A DNA stretch of 64,000 bases from Otis tarda (Eukaryota; Chordata; Aves; Otidiformes; Otididae). Under the pieces are notes generated by a model that worked only from the letters and a program-made list of their open reading frames with translations, was not told where the DNA came from and made no database searches. Shown in pieces: positions 1 to 13,165 of the stretch (positions are counted from its first letter, which is position 1; each line of letters starts with the position of its first letter). The stretch is taken from positions 194,445,553-194,509,552 of the forward strand of contig CM048552.1 in the NCBI GenBank assembly GCA_026413225.1. Direction: 5' to 3'. The position numbers were made by a program, and so were the translations under genes.

Positions 1-3000
1 TGATGTATCAGACTCATCTCACTCAAAATTTCCTGCCAGAAAGTCTCCGTTCCTCTCAGTTAGCGAAGGTGCTGCTCCCACAGTCTCCTCACACCGAGCT
101 ATGAAGGGAGCTGAAGAGCCAGGATGGCCCCAGACACTGTGGTGCTTTGCTGCTTCCTCATTCCCGCTCCCTCCAAGAGCTCGGGCACACTCACTTTTCC
201 TGCACAGCCTGCCCTGAAATGGCTTGTGTCCCACTTGTCTACCTTGTCCCCAGTTTCCTGTACCAGGACAGATACTCCATGTATGCTCCCCACGCAGCTC
301 TTTAATGGGGGATGAAAACAGTGAATTTATATGGCGGGCTTCTAACTGCAGCTCTCTGAGAGACTGCGTTTTCAGGACGTATTTTCAGGTACAAACTTCA
401 CTCTCCTACTCTGGCCATTGGCAACCTTGAATGTACCTTAGCAACACAACCGAAAATGAGAAGCCTCAGGCACCCAGACGTGTTACCGTGGGGTGGCGAG
501 CTGCTGTGTGTCAGCTGCCCGGCAATGTCGGTCTGCGCCGATGCTGCGAAATGTCTGCGATGAAAGACTTGTGACTCCATGGTTTGCTTTTGCCACAGAA
601 TGAGTACACACATGGTTACTGCACATCAGTTGATAGGAGGTCACTTCTCTTCCCCTTTCATCCTGCCTGGCCCCGTAGCGCTTTGCTGGTTGATCTGACA
701 GGCTCTGTGTAGATGCAGCCTGTGAACGGCTGGAAGCTTGTTTCTGTAATTGCCAGCTTCCCTCCGGTCCGAAGGACAGCCTGGCAGCGCGTGCGCGGAC
801 GTGGGTCTGGCACTTGCTGGCTGGCAAAGGGCCTGGGGAAGCACCCATGGAGTGGGAGAGAAGCGTTGGCTGTGATTTAGTGGTTGGGAAGGGGTGGGAA
901 AGATGGGGGTGCAAAGACAAAAAATATGCAGGTGCTTCTCAGTGCAGTGGGGACAATGAGTGTCCACAGAGGCTGGAAGATAATAGCTGGTGGTGTGATT
1001 GTGGTTCTGAGGGCATTGACTCAACAGGAGAGAAAAAGCTGCTATGTCAAACAGGACCCTCAGCTCACTCCCAATAAAAGCATAAAGATATTGGGGAAGG
1101 AGCTTGTCCTCTCCTTTTTTTTTCCTTTGAAGCTTGGTACAATAAAATAGGATATTTAGAAACACACTGAAAATAAATTGAGAACAAACTATGAGTTAAC
1201 TTCAAGACTGAAGTTCTAAATTATTTTACTGCTGCACCTCTGTCTACACAATTTCAGCAATTACTCAGTGTTTCAAATCAGCTAATTTCAAAGCTTACAG
1301 CAGTTACAGTTCCTATATATTCAGAGCCTGTGCACCATATATATCTAGTTAATGCTTTCAGTAATGAGGAAATAAGTTGTTTCAGCAAGAAAATAACTAC
1401 TGTAGATATTTGCTTGCATTATGAAAATGTTTGGGTCAGAGAAGAACTCCCCTAGGGGGAAAAAATAGAGAAATCCAAATAAAAACAGAGACATAAACAG
1501 AAATATGCATTACATCTGTATTTATCCTGGTGACCAGCATGGGAGTTCAACAAATCTGCACTGAATGATGTCCAGCTCAAGGTCCAGCATTTTGCATTTA
1601 TTATGTAGCTGTTTGGACGGAAGTGTTGGATTTTTTCACTGTAATGTTTTAAGTTATTTGGACACACCTTTTACAAATTAAACTGTCCTGCTTTCTTTAA
1701 AATGCTGTACCTCGCTGACCGGCAGGTCACACGGGCTTAAACAGAAACACCAGCTCTCTTACACGCGTCCACTATATACAACCACAGAGATTAAACCGGG
1801 CAAAGCCCCATGGGGACAATAGATGGAGAAAGACACACACTCCAGAATTTGCTGGCTCACTTATAAAATGGGATCACTTTAAATAGGCTGTTTCTGTAGC
1901 AGCTCACGGATCTTCTGCGTTTCTTAGAGTTATGTTGTTTTCTTTTTTTTTTCTTTTTGTCTCAGGGGTTTCTCACAATATAAGTTGGAGTTTTTTGTTT
2001 GTTTGCCTTCCTTCCCCTAATGACAACATTATTTCTGGAATTGGCACTGGCACTCTGGATGCCTAAAGAAGCAATTTTTCAAATTGAGCCATGCACAATT
2101 TAATTTCTCTTGGGTTCTTAATAATCACAGTATCTTTCAAACATAAGGTACAGAGTTTCCTTTCAAAAAGAAAGCTTCAGTTTTTAAATGTTTGCCTTAT
2201 TCCCCTGCTAAAGTGAAGATCTCAAATTCTCAAAGCAACAAAGGTAGAGGCAGCTACTTAGTTATCTGAATTTGTGTATCATCACTGTTTATTATTTATA
2301 TCCCAGTGGCATTGTATTATGCACAGTGCAATATAGACAAAGACAGTCCTCTCTGCATCATACAGCTTACAGTTGTAACTATAGCCAGTAAGAAAAAGCA
2401 AGGGGAGCAAGGTCTTGATCTCTCTGTCTCTGTTCATCACATTTAAAATAATGGTATTTGGGCTCAGAATTCTTGGTCATGTACCTACCATGGAAAACAG
2501 TGATAGTTTCACACTTAAATAGCCAGAGATTTTTAGACACTTCACCAAAGACGTAATTTCAGCACATTAATCTTCAATACTGTATGTGGTAGCCCCAGCA
2601 AGTAAGTTACAGACGTGAGCTGGGTGTTCCTGTGAATCCTAATGGCCCAAAGACAAAGGGCAAATAAGACAACCCCAATTTATTACTAAATACAACAAAC
2701 AAAAACCCACCTTGTATCATGCAGGCTATTTTAATGAGTTTTAGATGTATGAGTCATGGTTTCAAACATTTGGGGCTGCAGACTTTGCCTCTGAGTGGGG
2801 CAGCAGTCACATCACTGACAGCCTCCTTTATGTTACTCTGTGATGTGTCAAGAACCGCGTCCTTAAAATCTGTACATCTAAAAGTATGAATCAGAAAAAT
2901 TGTCACCTCTTTCTTTTACTGTTAGAGAATGACTACAGAAACTACCAATGTGACCTGAAACAATAGATGATAAACGCTCGATGAACACTGAACTGGTTGG

Positions 3001-3030
3001 TTTCTGTTTTACAAGCTCTTGCTTATAAAC

Positions 3031-3060
3031 CCACCAGCTCCCATCAGCTCCCACCAGCAG
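3031..3060. repeat. Three tandem copies of a 10-bp unit
   Basis: The unit ccaccagctc is followed by ccatcagctc and ccaccagcag. It is a minor tandem repeat with no associated feature. Confidence 0.7.
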
Positions 3061-6000
3061 GAGGTTCAGATATGCCAAGCATAATTAAAAATGTTATTTG
3101 CAAATATAATTTACTGTTCATTTATGATGGGAATTGGTTTCTTTTTAGCCTTCAGGAATTTTCACTTGGTTAGCTGAACAAAAGAAGAACATTTCTTCAT
3201 TTTAGGACTTGGATATAGGAAAAGGATCCTATATGTATTTTCTTCATAATCCCCTTGTTCTCCTCACTTTTCCCATTTTACCTTTGCTATGTAACACTGC
3301 ATCTCCTGGGCTGCTGTTTAGGTAAGAGGAGATAGGTGCACTTTGCTCCAGAACACAACACTACTGGGAAAAGCCACATAAGCACTAACTGTGGGGGAAA
3401 AAGGACTGAAAAAAAGGAACTCCAACTTAGAGCCGATATTTCCATACGAAATATCTACAGAATTAATTAACCATTAAAACAGAAGACTGAAAGCTGCCAG
3501 ATTGGTCATCAAGTAACAAAAATGCAAGAGGCCAATAGTGAGTGAGGGTCCTGGTCACCTAAACCAGAGGTTACTTTCACTGCCTTCTCGCTACCCTAAT
3601 ACATCTCAAGAATTCACATAGTAAAATCTGTCTGAAAGCTTAGTTCTCCCTCCTGTCAGAACTTTCTTAGATTCTGCCCTTAATGTCAGATGTAAGTCCT
3701 CCCTCACCAAGGTACTATGGCCTTAAATTCCTCGAAAGTGAGCTCTGTTATGTAGTCTAGCTGAGCATATATAGTATATACCTACATGTGCCCAGCTAAT
3801 GAGCAGGTTTATGAAAAGCTGCTTCACTGTCATCTCATTGCTCCTCACACACCACCTGTTTGCTGGTTCATCTCTTTTGGGGTTTTTTTTTCCCCCCATC
3901 CATCTGTTATGCCTTCAACTGTCTTCACCGGTAAGCTCTGTGCTACATCTTTGTACAGTAACTAGCACAAAATGACGCCTGCCAGCACTGAGGTGTTAAT
4001 GAAGTTAGCAGTAGAGTGATAACGACAAGACCCTGGCCCAGTACAATTTTCACCTGCATCAGCTGAACGCGCTTACCTAAAGGAAACAAATGCTGCCACT
4101 CCAGCCTTTTATATAGTCAGGATTTTTATTCATGGCACAATTAACCATTTCTGTCATGACAGACAGCGCTGAAAGACTTTATTTCCACAGCAGTACACCT
4201 TTCCTGCACTAATCAGTAAAGTACTGACCTCTTGGTAGGTAACACAGACAGGTTTGCTTTTGCTCTGCAGCAGTGACGGCTCCCTGCAGTGCTGTAATAA
4301 GCATGCTGCGACAAACAGTAATGACACCAGCCAGAAAACAATCTGAAAATACTACAGCAATGTTGAAGTGAGCGGAATATTTAACTGTGTGATCTCTCTC
4401 CAGAGAACACAGCACTGAACCCGCATCCAGCTGCTCACCGCGAGCAGGACCCCGTGCAGCTGCACAGGGCTGGGCTGGGACAGTGCCCACGCTGGGTGCG
4501 CAGAATATGGCAGGAATGGAACTGTGTGTGAAGACTGGAGGTTTTGGTTCCTTCTATGCCACACACGATGGTATGTCTACACAGATATGTATTTAAATAT
4601 GTCCACACAGGTAATTATCTCAGCATAAAGTAACTGGGGAACCACCTGCCTTTGTTCCCAGTCAAGTGTGCGTCATACAGCCAAGGTGTGAAGTAACCCT
4701 CTCCTTTTATCTAAAAGAGCTTAAGCCATGCACATTTTCTTTCTTTTATACTTCCATGTTACATTTGCAGGAAGGAATTTCTCCTTCCCTGTGTCTGGAA
4801 GTCTTTGATTTATGGAGGAAGTAATCATTTCTCTTAAGTTTGACCTCAATTCTAAAGCAACCTGACTGGACAGGGGTTGAAAAAGGTTATGAGGAGAACA
4901 CTGCAGCTGCCTAGAACCTGTGTCCATCCAAGCGTTTCACTCAACATTGGCTGTTGGCACAGCCAAGTAAATCCCAATTACTTTCTCCCTCACCAGCTCA
5001 AGAACATACGCTATAAAAGCTGCATAATCAGGAAAATAAGCATGACTGCTATGCTTAACCTCCCCATCCTGTACATGCCCATCCAAGGCACTGAATTCCA
5101 ACAACCTTAAAAATAAAAAATTTGGGTTTGATTTCTAAGGCAGCACTTCACAGGGGACCTGCTCAAAACAGAATAAAGAGAGGGGATAAAACAAAGTGTC
5201 TCTAGACTCCAAGAACTGGGTGAATTTTCCCTTACAGCGATGTTGTGATACATGTTTACACTTTTCATACAGAGCTATTGGCACTTTTTGAAGTTCAGCT
5301 TACATCTTGACAGCTCCAGATCAGTGTTGCAGAACAAGAGAATCCAGGTGGGTCAGGACCCTCTCTCAAAGTCCTGGTTGTTTCAAAAAGTTTTTTGTAG
5401 CTAATTATAAAGAAACAGGATGCTCCCTTAATTTCCCTTTGACAACTGAGAGTATACCGCTTTTTAATACTTTCTTTCTCATTCATTCCATCCCATTTGT
5501 ATCACAGATTTCCATTACTTTTCTTATGAACTGTGGCTCTAACTTAAACTTAAGTGTTCCAGAACTACTTTCGTCCTCCTTGTAAAGACAAAAGAGCATA
5601 CTGCTCCATAACAAAATGCACATGAAATAAAATGTGTTTTCCCTGAGTCGCACAGCTTGTTCCGTGGAAAAATGCTAAATTCTTCTGACGTCACTGATAG
5701 GTGCCTACTACAAAAGGAAGTACATAAAAGAGAAGTAACCCGCTCTGGAAACTGCTGGCACAGATGCAAGTATCACTCTGTGCAGGTGTCCAAAATGCAA
5801 CACTAGGGTCAAATCCACATTTGCCTGCAACTTTGCTAAAGTTACAACAGGAATGCTTTTGTCTCCCCTGCTTTCTTTAATTAGTGTCACATCCATTACC
5901 AAGATGCAGCAATGCTGACATTCCAGGAAACAATGCCTGACTCTTGCTAATCAGAAAAAGAGCTGTAAATCTTGCAAGGAGAGATTGGTTTTAATTTGTG

Positions 6001-9000
6001 ATTCTGATATTGAAATACTGGCCTTAAATATCTGCTCCATGGGGAGCTACTGCTGCACATTAATCCTAAACTTATCAGTTGTTGAGCTGCCATAAAACAA
6101 AAAGAGCAGGGAGTGACATAATCCTAAGTGAGGTGGCACCGGGAATGCCATACTATACGCAGGAGTGCGCTCACCCATGAAGCACACTACACCAATATTC
6201 ACTCCCTACACACAGTCTATACTGTTCACTTTGAGGAAGAACCAGTTTCAGACAGCCCAGATTTACTATAGATCCACTCCCACATACACAAAGAGAAAGT
6301 TATACGGAACAGCAACGCAGCCCATTGGAGAGACTTGTGAGGTTACCATCAGTTTTGCCACTTCATGCATTGTTTTCCTTGGCTATGATGATTCACACTG
6401 AGACATTGAATTGAATCATCTTTCGTGCAGTCTCTTAAATAAAAAAAAAAAGAGAGAGATGAGATAAACTTAGGAAAGTTTTCTGAAGTACCTCTTCCCA
6501 GCTTAACACACTTTTTGATTATGCAGCTTCCTGTCTTCGTGGCAAGGTGAAATGAGGTCATCACGATCCATTCAAGCTGCCCGTGTTTTACTACATCCAC
6601 CTACTCCTGGAAATGGCACTGCAGAACACAGATGCCCTTGAATGTCCTCAGTCAAGAACAAAATGTACATACCGTATTTAGCACATCTCAAAATCCTCTT
6701 TGCTGTGTGGCCGCTCATACTGGGACTTTTTACAGGGATGGCTGTAAAATGGATTGCTGAGTATTTTTTTAAGGTCCAGTAGTAGTTTAATGGCCTGTGC
6801 TTTCTTTAAAAGGCTTGGAAAATGTATACCATTACATTTCATTTTTTAATGTAAAATCTTTCCAATATCAATATGTAAAAATCAGTATTTCTCATATTCT
6901 ATACCTAAACATCTTTCTAATATCAGATTGTAGCAAAAATATCTTTGGTAAATATGCAGCAAAACATGTTTTTGAGCTTAAATTACTCAAAAGCCAAGCT
7001 CACATCTTAACTACTGAGTAACATAAAGTAGTGGACAAGACACTAAACTAAGTATCTGCTAAAAATCTCCTTTGATGGATTTGATGCAATAAGGAAATTA
7101 TGGAATAAGTTTAACATGTTCCTAATTCTATAACACAGCTATTACAGATGCAGACCAAAGTAGCTTGTTTAAACATGCTTGATAGGTAGAATGATGTATG
7201 AGAAAATTATTACATATAAAAATGGTAAAACTAGTGACAAGGTTGAAAGCTACAAACAACTTTTCAAAAATGCATCTGCAACAAGTTGTCAAACATACAG
7301 GTGGCTCATCAGCTGTTTTTTCTTTTGAATCCACTAGAGCAGAAAATGAAAAAGAAAGGTCAAAAACCAGCCTGGATTTTTGGAATAAAATGTACCAATC
7401 AACTAATACCACATATTTAAGGAACCCTCTTGTTAATTTGTTAAACATCGTTTCACTTGGTTTCCCTTCCTCTGCTTCTAGTTCCTTAAAATATTTCCCT
7501 ATCACAAATCTTTCCCAGAGCTTCTGCACAAAATGTAACAGAGGGCAGGAGAAAGTGAGCTAGCATCCAAAGAGAGAGGGGAGAACGAAGCCACAAGAGC
7601 ACAGTTGCGTTTTAACTGTGTTACAGTCATCTCATAAAATTCCCATCACTTTGGGTAGTTACACTGTAGTTTTTCCATAATATATTTTTTTCCAGAAGAA
7701 ATGAAGTGTGATACTCTGGATTGTGTTCAAAATCAACTGCTATTCTTTATTTCAGTGGAGTCATTTGGAACGTAAAGCTAGCGCAGAATTTTGGTCCCTC
7801 TTGTACAGCTGAATGAAAACAGGTGTTTAGAACAGACAAAAATGGGGTGGCCAAACCACAGGTCTATTCAAACTAGTACTAATGTATTCCACATTTTGGA
7901 AACCAAGTTGCAGCCAAAGTGTTTTGCGTTTAACACAGCAAGTGATTTTATTTATTTCACTTTTGCAACATTTTGACAAGATCCAAGGCAACCAATCATG
8001 AATTTCAGATAAAGTTCTGGTTTCTGCTGGGCTTGTTTTTGTATGCTCTGGTACAGCTGAGAAATCTTTTCTTTTCTTTACAAACCTAGCTGGTTTTCAA
8101 TGTTTGTTTTCTTTCTGAAATCAATTCAGACTGATTCACTTCTAATTAGCCCACTCACATATCTACTAATTTAAAGAGGAACTGAAATACTTTAAAATAA
8201 ATATATTCCAAACATTGCTTAACTCTGCTAACCATAGTTTACATACTGCATGTGCAATGAAATGTCAAAGCACTGAAAAAAAAAGACCAGAGAAGCCAGT
8301 CTGTGGAACTGATACACAGCTACACCACAGCAGCTACAGAGCAAAAAAAAAAAGTTATAGCAGAGAGCTCCCATGGTTTAGACGAGCAACTCCAGGCAGC
8401 TTGTCAATACACTGGCCATACAATCTCTTGCACTTGTTTTTACAAGATGGGAAGCCATACAAGAATATTTAGGTCAAATAAATATCTCATAAATAGCACA
8501 AGTCAGTGGGTGTGTCCCTGGAGGTTTTTCTTTAGTGGACAACATTTGTTTCCTGAAAACGGATGCAAGTGTGTTTTAACCATTTATATCAGGAGTACTG
8601 ACAATTTATATTATGCTCCTGTTCTTTCATACATATATCCAGAAGGCTGAAGTTAGCAAAAAAAAAAGCCAACCAATCAACCAAAACCATCAGAAAAATA
8701 AAAATCATGGAAACACATTCCAAGCATAAATGAAAATATACCGTGTCAGTTACTGGTTGTCAGATCTCTTTCTCTCATAAGCAGGGCTCTTACCAACTCT
8801 TGTCTAGCTACTAAGTGGTGCAGAATTTTCTGCTTTCACTAGCCACAGATTAGAACTCATTCTGAAACAAATACAAGGCTTAAGACCAGATTCATCACTC
8901 AGAGAATAGTCAGAAAGCACGGTAAGTTAGGAATCAAAATGCAGACAGAGAGATGGAACAGTCCAGCAGCCTGAGTCCAATAACTGCATGTTCCAGCTCC

Positions 9001-11201
9001 TATTGCATTTGTATTTACTGCTTCTTTACATCAGATTGTGCATTTTCCTACTCATTATCAGCCATCTACTACCAGGGATGACCATGTGCTCTCTGACTCA
9101 CTGCTTTGCTTAATAATGCACTTACTATATATTCTGTCTTGCCTACTATGCTTGTCACATTTCCAAGCACCCATTTCAAGCAGCTAATTGCAGTCATAAA
9201 GGGGCTGCCTTTCAGACCAGCATACATGCCTGATGTATGCCAGATAGTGAATCCAGAACTCCCTGTCTTGTCTGTACTCAGCAAACAGATAAAACCACAG
9301 CCTAACCACTTCTGAAACCCGTTGTAGATCAATGTTGCATCAGTACATCACTGAGACCTAGCCTGGCCTACATCAAAAGAAGCTAATTCTGCTCAAACAA
9401 TTTTATCCCAAATTTCCCCAAATGCTTCTCTGATACCAAAAGACTTCAGACAAAATATTACAAAGATTATAACTCCTGAGAAATCTTTTCTTCTCAACAT
9501 GCCTATCTGAATGTTAGGAGCACTATGACAAGCAGCGGCAATAACAACTCAGGATCCCGCCACTGGATTCACCACTCTGGATGGATACAGATCTAATCTG
9601 CGTCTGCAGCCCAGAGCTTTCCCAGCTTCTGTACTCACAACTTGTCCTGCTTAGCACACAAAGCAATAACGGAAAAGCTGGCCTCAAGCTGACGATGAAT
9701 ATCCACAGAATTACTTAAAAACATCTAAGAGGAAGAAATACTTCAGCTGGAATGTCTACAGTTCAGGGCTTGGAGCATTTCTGCTACAGGAACCTGACAG
9801 TTGCAAGGACATAAGCAAAGGTATGTTTAGCTATTTCACACAATAGCCACCGTACATGGAATCAGAAACTTCTCATGTTGCAGTCCATCAGCACTGTACT
9901 TCTTCATCTGGCCACTGAGCTATTGTCTGTCCTGTTTCATGTGCTACAAGCCATCACCCTGCCACAGAGGTTTAGAAAGGAAAAGATGGAAAGAAGAAAT
10001 GTATTGGTCATTGCATCCAAAAATGAGGACAGAGGATTATTACAGCTCCTGTTCAGGCCATTTCAGGGGTGGTTACTGGCACGTAGAGCAGTTCTCCTGG
10101 GATCAGCTGAAACGTAATGGGTTATAGCAGCCTTTGCAGCAAGATTGTTAAAAACAGAGCTAAAAGAAGGGACAAAGATACAAAAAGCCGGGCTAGATTC
10201 TTCAGCGCTGTGAATGAGTTTGTTATGGAGTGTTAAGCTATCAGTATGGGCTAATTTTACACAAAGGCACGGGAGCAGCATTACTCTAGATTCAGAAGTG
10301 GTGCTTTCCCCAGGGAAGGGTCCCAGGAGAACCGCTTCTGATTGCTTTTGTCCCACCCCTCTTCCCTCTCAGCCCTGGGAAGCCGTGCTATATTTCAACT
10401 CCTGCCAGAGAGAGAAAAAGGAGAGAAAAATCATTGTACCAGGCTTGAAATCCCCAAATGCTTTTAGTGGCTGTGATTTCCCCAGTGAGCAATTTTTAAC
10501 AGAATGAGTGTATAAAATTACACCGCAAACCATCAGTCTGAAGGATAGAGCCTTCATCATAATCAAGCACCATTCTCGCAAGTGTTTCATCTCAGGAATT
10601 CCTTGAATATTCATTCCTCTGAAAGGCAAGGGACAGAGATCTCTGAAGGGCTCTGAATATACACTGTAGGCAAGAGCTCTGCCTGCACTTCATCATAATA
10701 GAAACGCTGGCTGTATTGACTGGGCACGTATTTACTGCTCCATTAGGGTAAGCCAAGGCAGCCCAGTGTTCTCAGTGACATGAGGTACAGTTGTACGTGT
10801 GTACAGCAGCTGTACAGCTGCGCTGTCGCTGTATCAGCCCCGAGCTCCCTACCAGAGTGTGAGATAATTAAATACCAGTCAGACACTGGGCACAAATATG
10901 GAGAAGTGACATCAAGAGGTTATAGATTTATAGTCATGCAAACGAAATCATGATGAACCGCCAGCTTTGCTCATTGCCCTTTTCCTCCTGATCCTGAATC
11001 CTTCCTTCTGGTGCTATTTTTTATTCACATGACTGCTCTGACTAATGATTGCTCTTATAAATCTTCACAGGTTCAGACACTTAATCACACACCTCCTGCA
11101 TCTATGACCAGGGTAGCAGCCCAATAGATCTGACTTTTTAAGGCCAGCTTTCAATTATCAGCTCTACGGTTGCATATTTTACAATTCCTCTTTTCTTCAT
11201 G

Positions 11202-11246
11202 GTTTCTAAATGTCAGGTGTATAAAGCATTTGACATTTAGAGAAAC
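11202..11246. repeat. Imperfect inverted repeat (hairpin)
   Basis: The left arm gtttctaaatgtca (11202-11215) pairs with tgacatttagagaaac (11231-11246) with a two-base bulge, leaving a loop of about 15 bases. It lies in AT-rich sequence with no recognised repeat family. Confidence 0.65.
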
Positions 11247-12690
11247 GCCACCATTATAACAACTCCCTCAAGTTATGCCCATGCAATAATTTTTAGACAA
11301 TGCATGCTAATAAGCATGCAATTTTCAAGCCTTAATTTCAACCCTAATGTAAATAATTTAAAATCACCAATTGAAAGTATTTTAAAATTTAAATGAGAAC
11401 TGTTGCTAATATTAAAAAATTGAATTACAAGCATGATCACTGAACCAAAAATATGAGTGAGTACATAATTAGCAGGTGTGCATATAAATGCCACGGTAAG
11501 AACTGACACTGCTTACAGAAAATTGATTTGTGAACAGATGTGTTATCTGTGAACTTTAGAAATCTGTAACTCAAAATCACTCCCATTACTGAAACTGGCT
11601 GTCTTAGCTGAAACTATTTCTGTGGATGAATGAGCCAGGAAAATTAATCACTTTTATGGCCAAAGAAAGAGGTTGTTCCCGGTCACTGTCCAGATAGTAA
11701 TATATTAGAAGCCTGTGATCTAGTTTATAATTCATCATAGGCTATACTTAGCCCTACAGATATTAAAAATAATTTTCTTGCTCCTCCTGAAACAGAAATT
11801 GCTCTAGAGATCTCTGCAGCTCATAGTTTAAATGCCAACTCAAATAATTTGATTCATATGTGTCTGTAAATTAGAAATTTTTTAAATAGATTGTTTATTA
11901 GTATTGGAGATGGGCATCTCAAAAGAAAATACATCAATAAACCCAGCTTTTGAAATTTCAGTATTGCTGCAACCACATGGAAATTCAGCATAAGTCAATC
12001 ATTATCAGTATGACTAACAGTACAATTATTCTAAAATACTTGAGCCCAGCAGTGTGTTCCACGGGTATGCTGTTCTTCAGCAAACATCAGTGGATGTTTT
12101 GATAGTGCAGCAAGGCCAAAGTTAATGTCTAAAAGAGGATGGCAGAAATTAGCATGTAAATAAAAATCAAATTATAAGATTGTTAACAAACGTGCCCGTA
12201 ACTGTTTTCCTGCCAGAGACGTGAAAAGGAAAATGAATGTCAAGCAATATATCCATTAATTTCCTCACATAAATTAAAATTTCACTCATGTTTAACACAT
12301 AAAAATATGTAACTAGGCAGATAAAATTTTACTGTCTTTATTTCTAATGTACATGACAAGCACTAAGCAAACTGCATTATGAATACATCCATAACTGTTG
12401 CACTCTTAGGCCTGTGCTAAAGCTAATACTGTGGAGACTTTTTCATGATTCTAAACAAAAAAACCCAAATTATTTCCTTCTCAAGCCCAAAAAGTTATTA
12501 GCAATGTCTTACATTTTTTTACCACTTGGAACAATAACAACGAATATTTTCGAGCACTGAAAAAACCTAGCAACATTTACTTCTTTACCATGCTAAAAAG
12601 CAATGTAATATTGTTAATTACAAATTTTTATTGATTTTTATTACAATTTTTTCAGAATTTAACTTTAGTGAAATTCCAGTTCACACATTA

Positions 12691-12841
12691 GTTGCCCAGA
12701 GAGCCAGTGGAATCTCCATCTCTCCAGATATTCAAACTAGACATGGCCCTGGGTGACCAGGCTGTATAATTGGACCTGCTCTGAGCCAGGGTTTGGTCTA
12801 GACACCTCCGAAGGGCCCTTCTAGCCAATCTGATTCTGTGA
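12691..12841 (+). mobile_element. CR1 3'-end fragment
   Basis: The fragment runs from the GTTGCCCAGAGAG-like segment through 'tctccatctctccagatatt' to 'ctgattctgtga', the typical order of a CR1 LINE 3' end in sense orientation. It is diverged and strongly 5'-truncated. Confidence 0.8.
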
Positions 12842-12930
12842 CCAATTTCAGGGTTTCTAACCTCTTAGATTCTCTGACAAATTATTGCCATTAACAAGTC
12901 ATCAAATGTCTGTGGAGTTGCCCATGCAAA

Positions 12931-13165
12931 GGAAGCAGATTCAGACTTGATATAAGGAAAAAACTTTTTACAATGAGGGTGGTGGAACACTGGAACAGGT
13001 TGTCCAGAGAGGTGGTGGATGCCCCATCCCTGGAAACATTCAAGGTCAGGTTGGACAGGGCTTTGAGCAACCTGATCTGGTTAGAGATGTCCCTGTTCCT
13101 TGCAGGAGGTTGGACTAGATGACCTTTAAAGGTCCCTTCCAACCCAAACCATTCTATGATTCTAC
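12931..13165 (+). mobile_element. CR1 3'-end fragment
   Basis: Sense CR1 3' tail with 'aggtggtggatgccccatcc', 'ttgcaggaggttggactaga' and the terminal 'attctatgattctac' octamers. It is about 235 bases and lies 90 bases after another CR1 tail in the same direction. Confidence 0.92.

Larger units (their letters stand above)
1..12690. other. Intergenic DNA upstream of GPR12
   Basis: No coding exon, RNA gene or transposon that I can support. Composition is AT-rich with scattered A/T homopolymers. Open frames here are short, overlap on both strands and have no recognisable domain. The part from about 10,860 to 12,650 is repeat-free and might hold conserved non-coding elements, but that cannot be judged without alignment. 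Confidence 0.6.
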
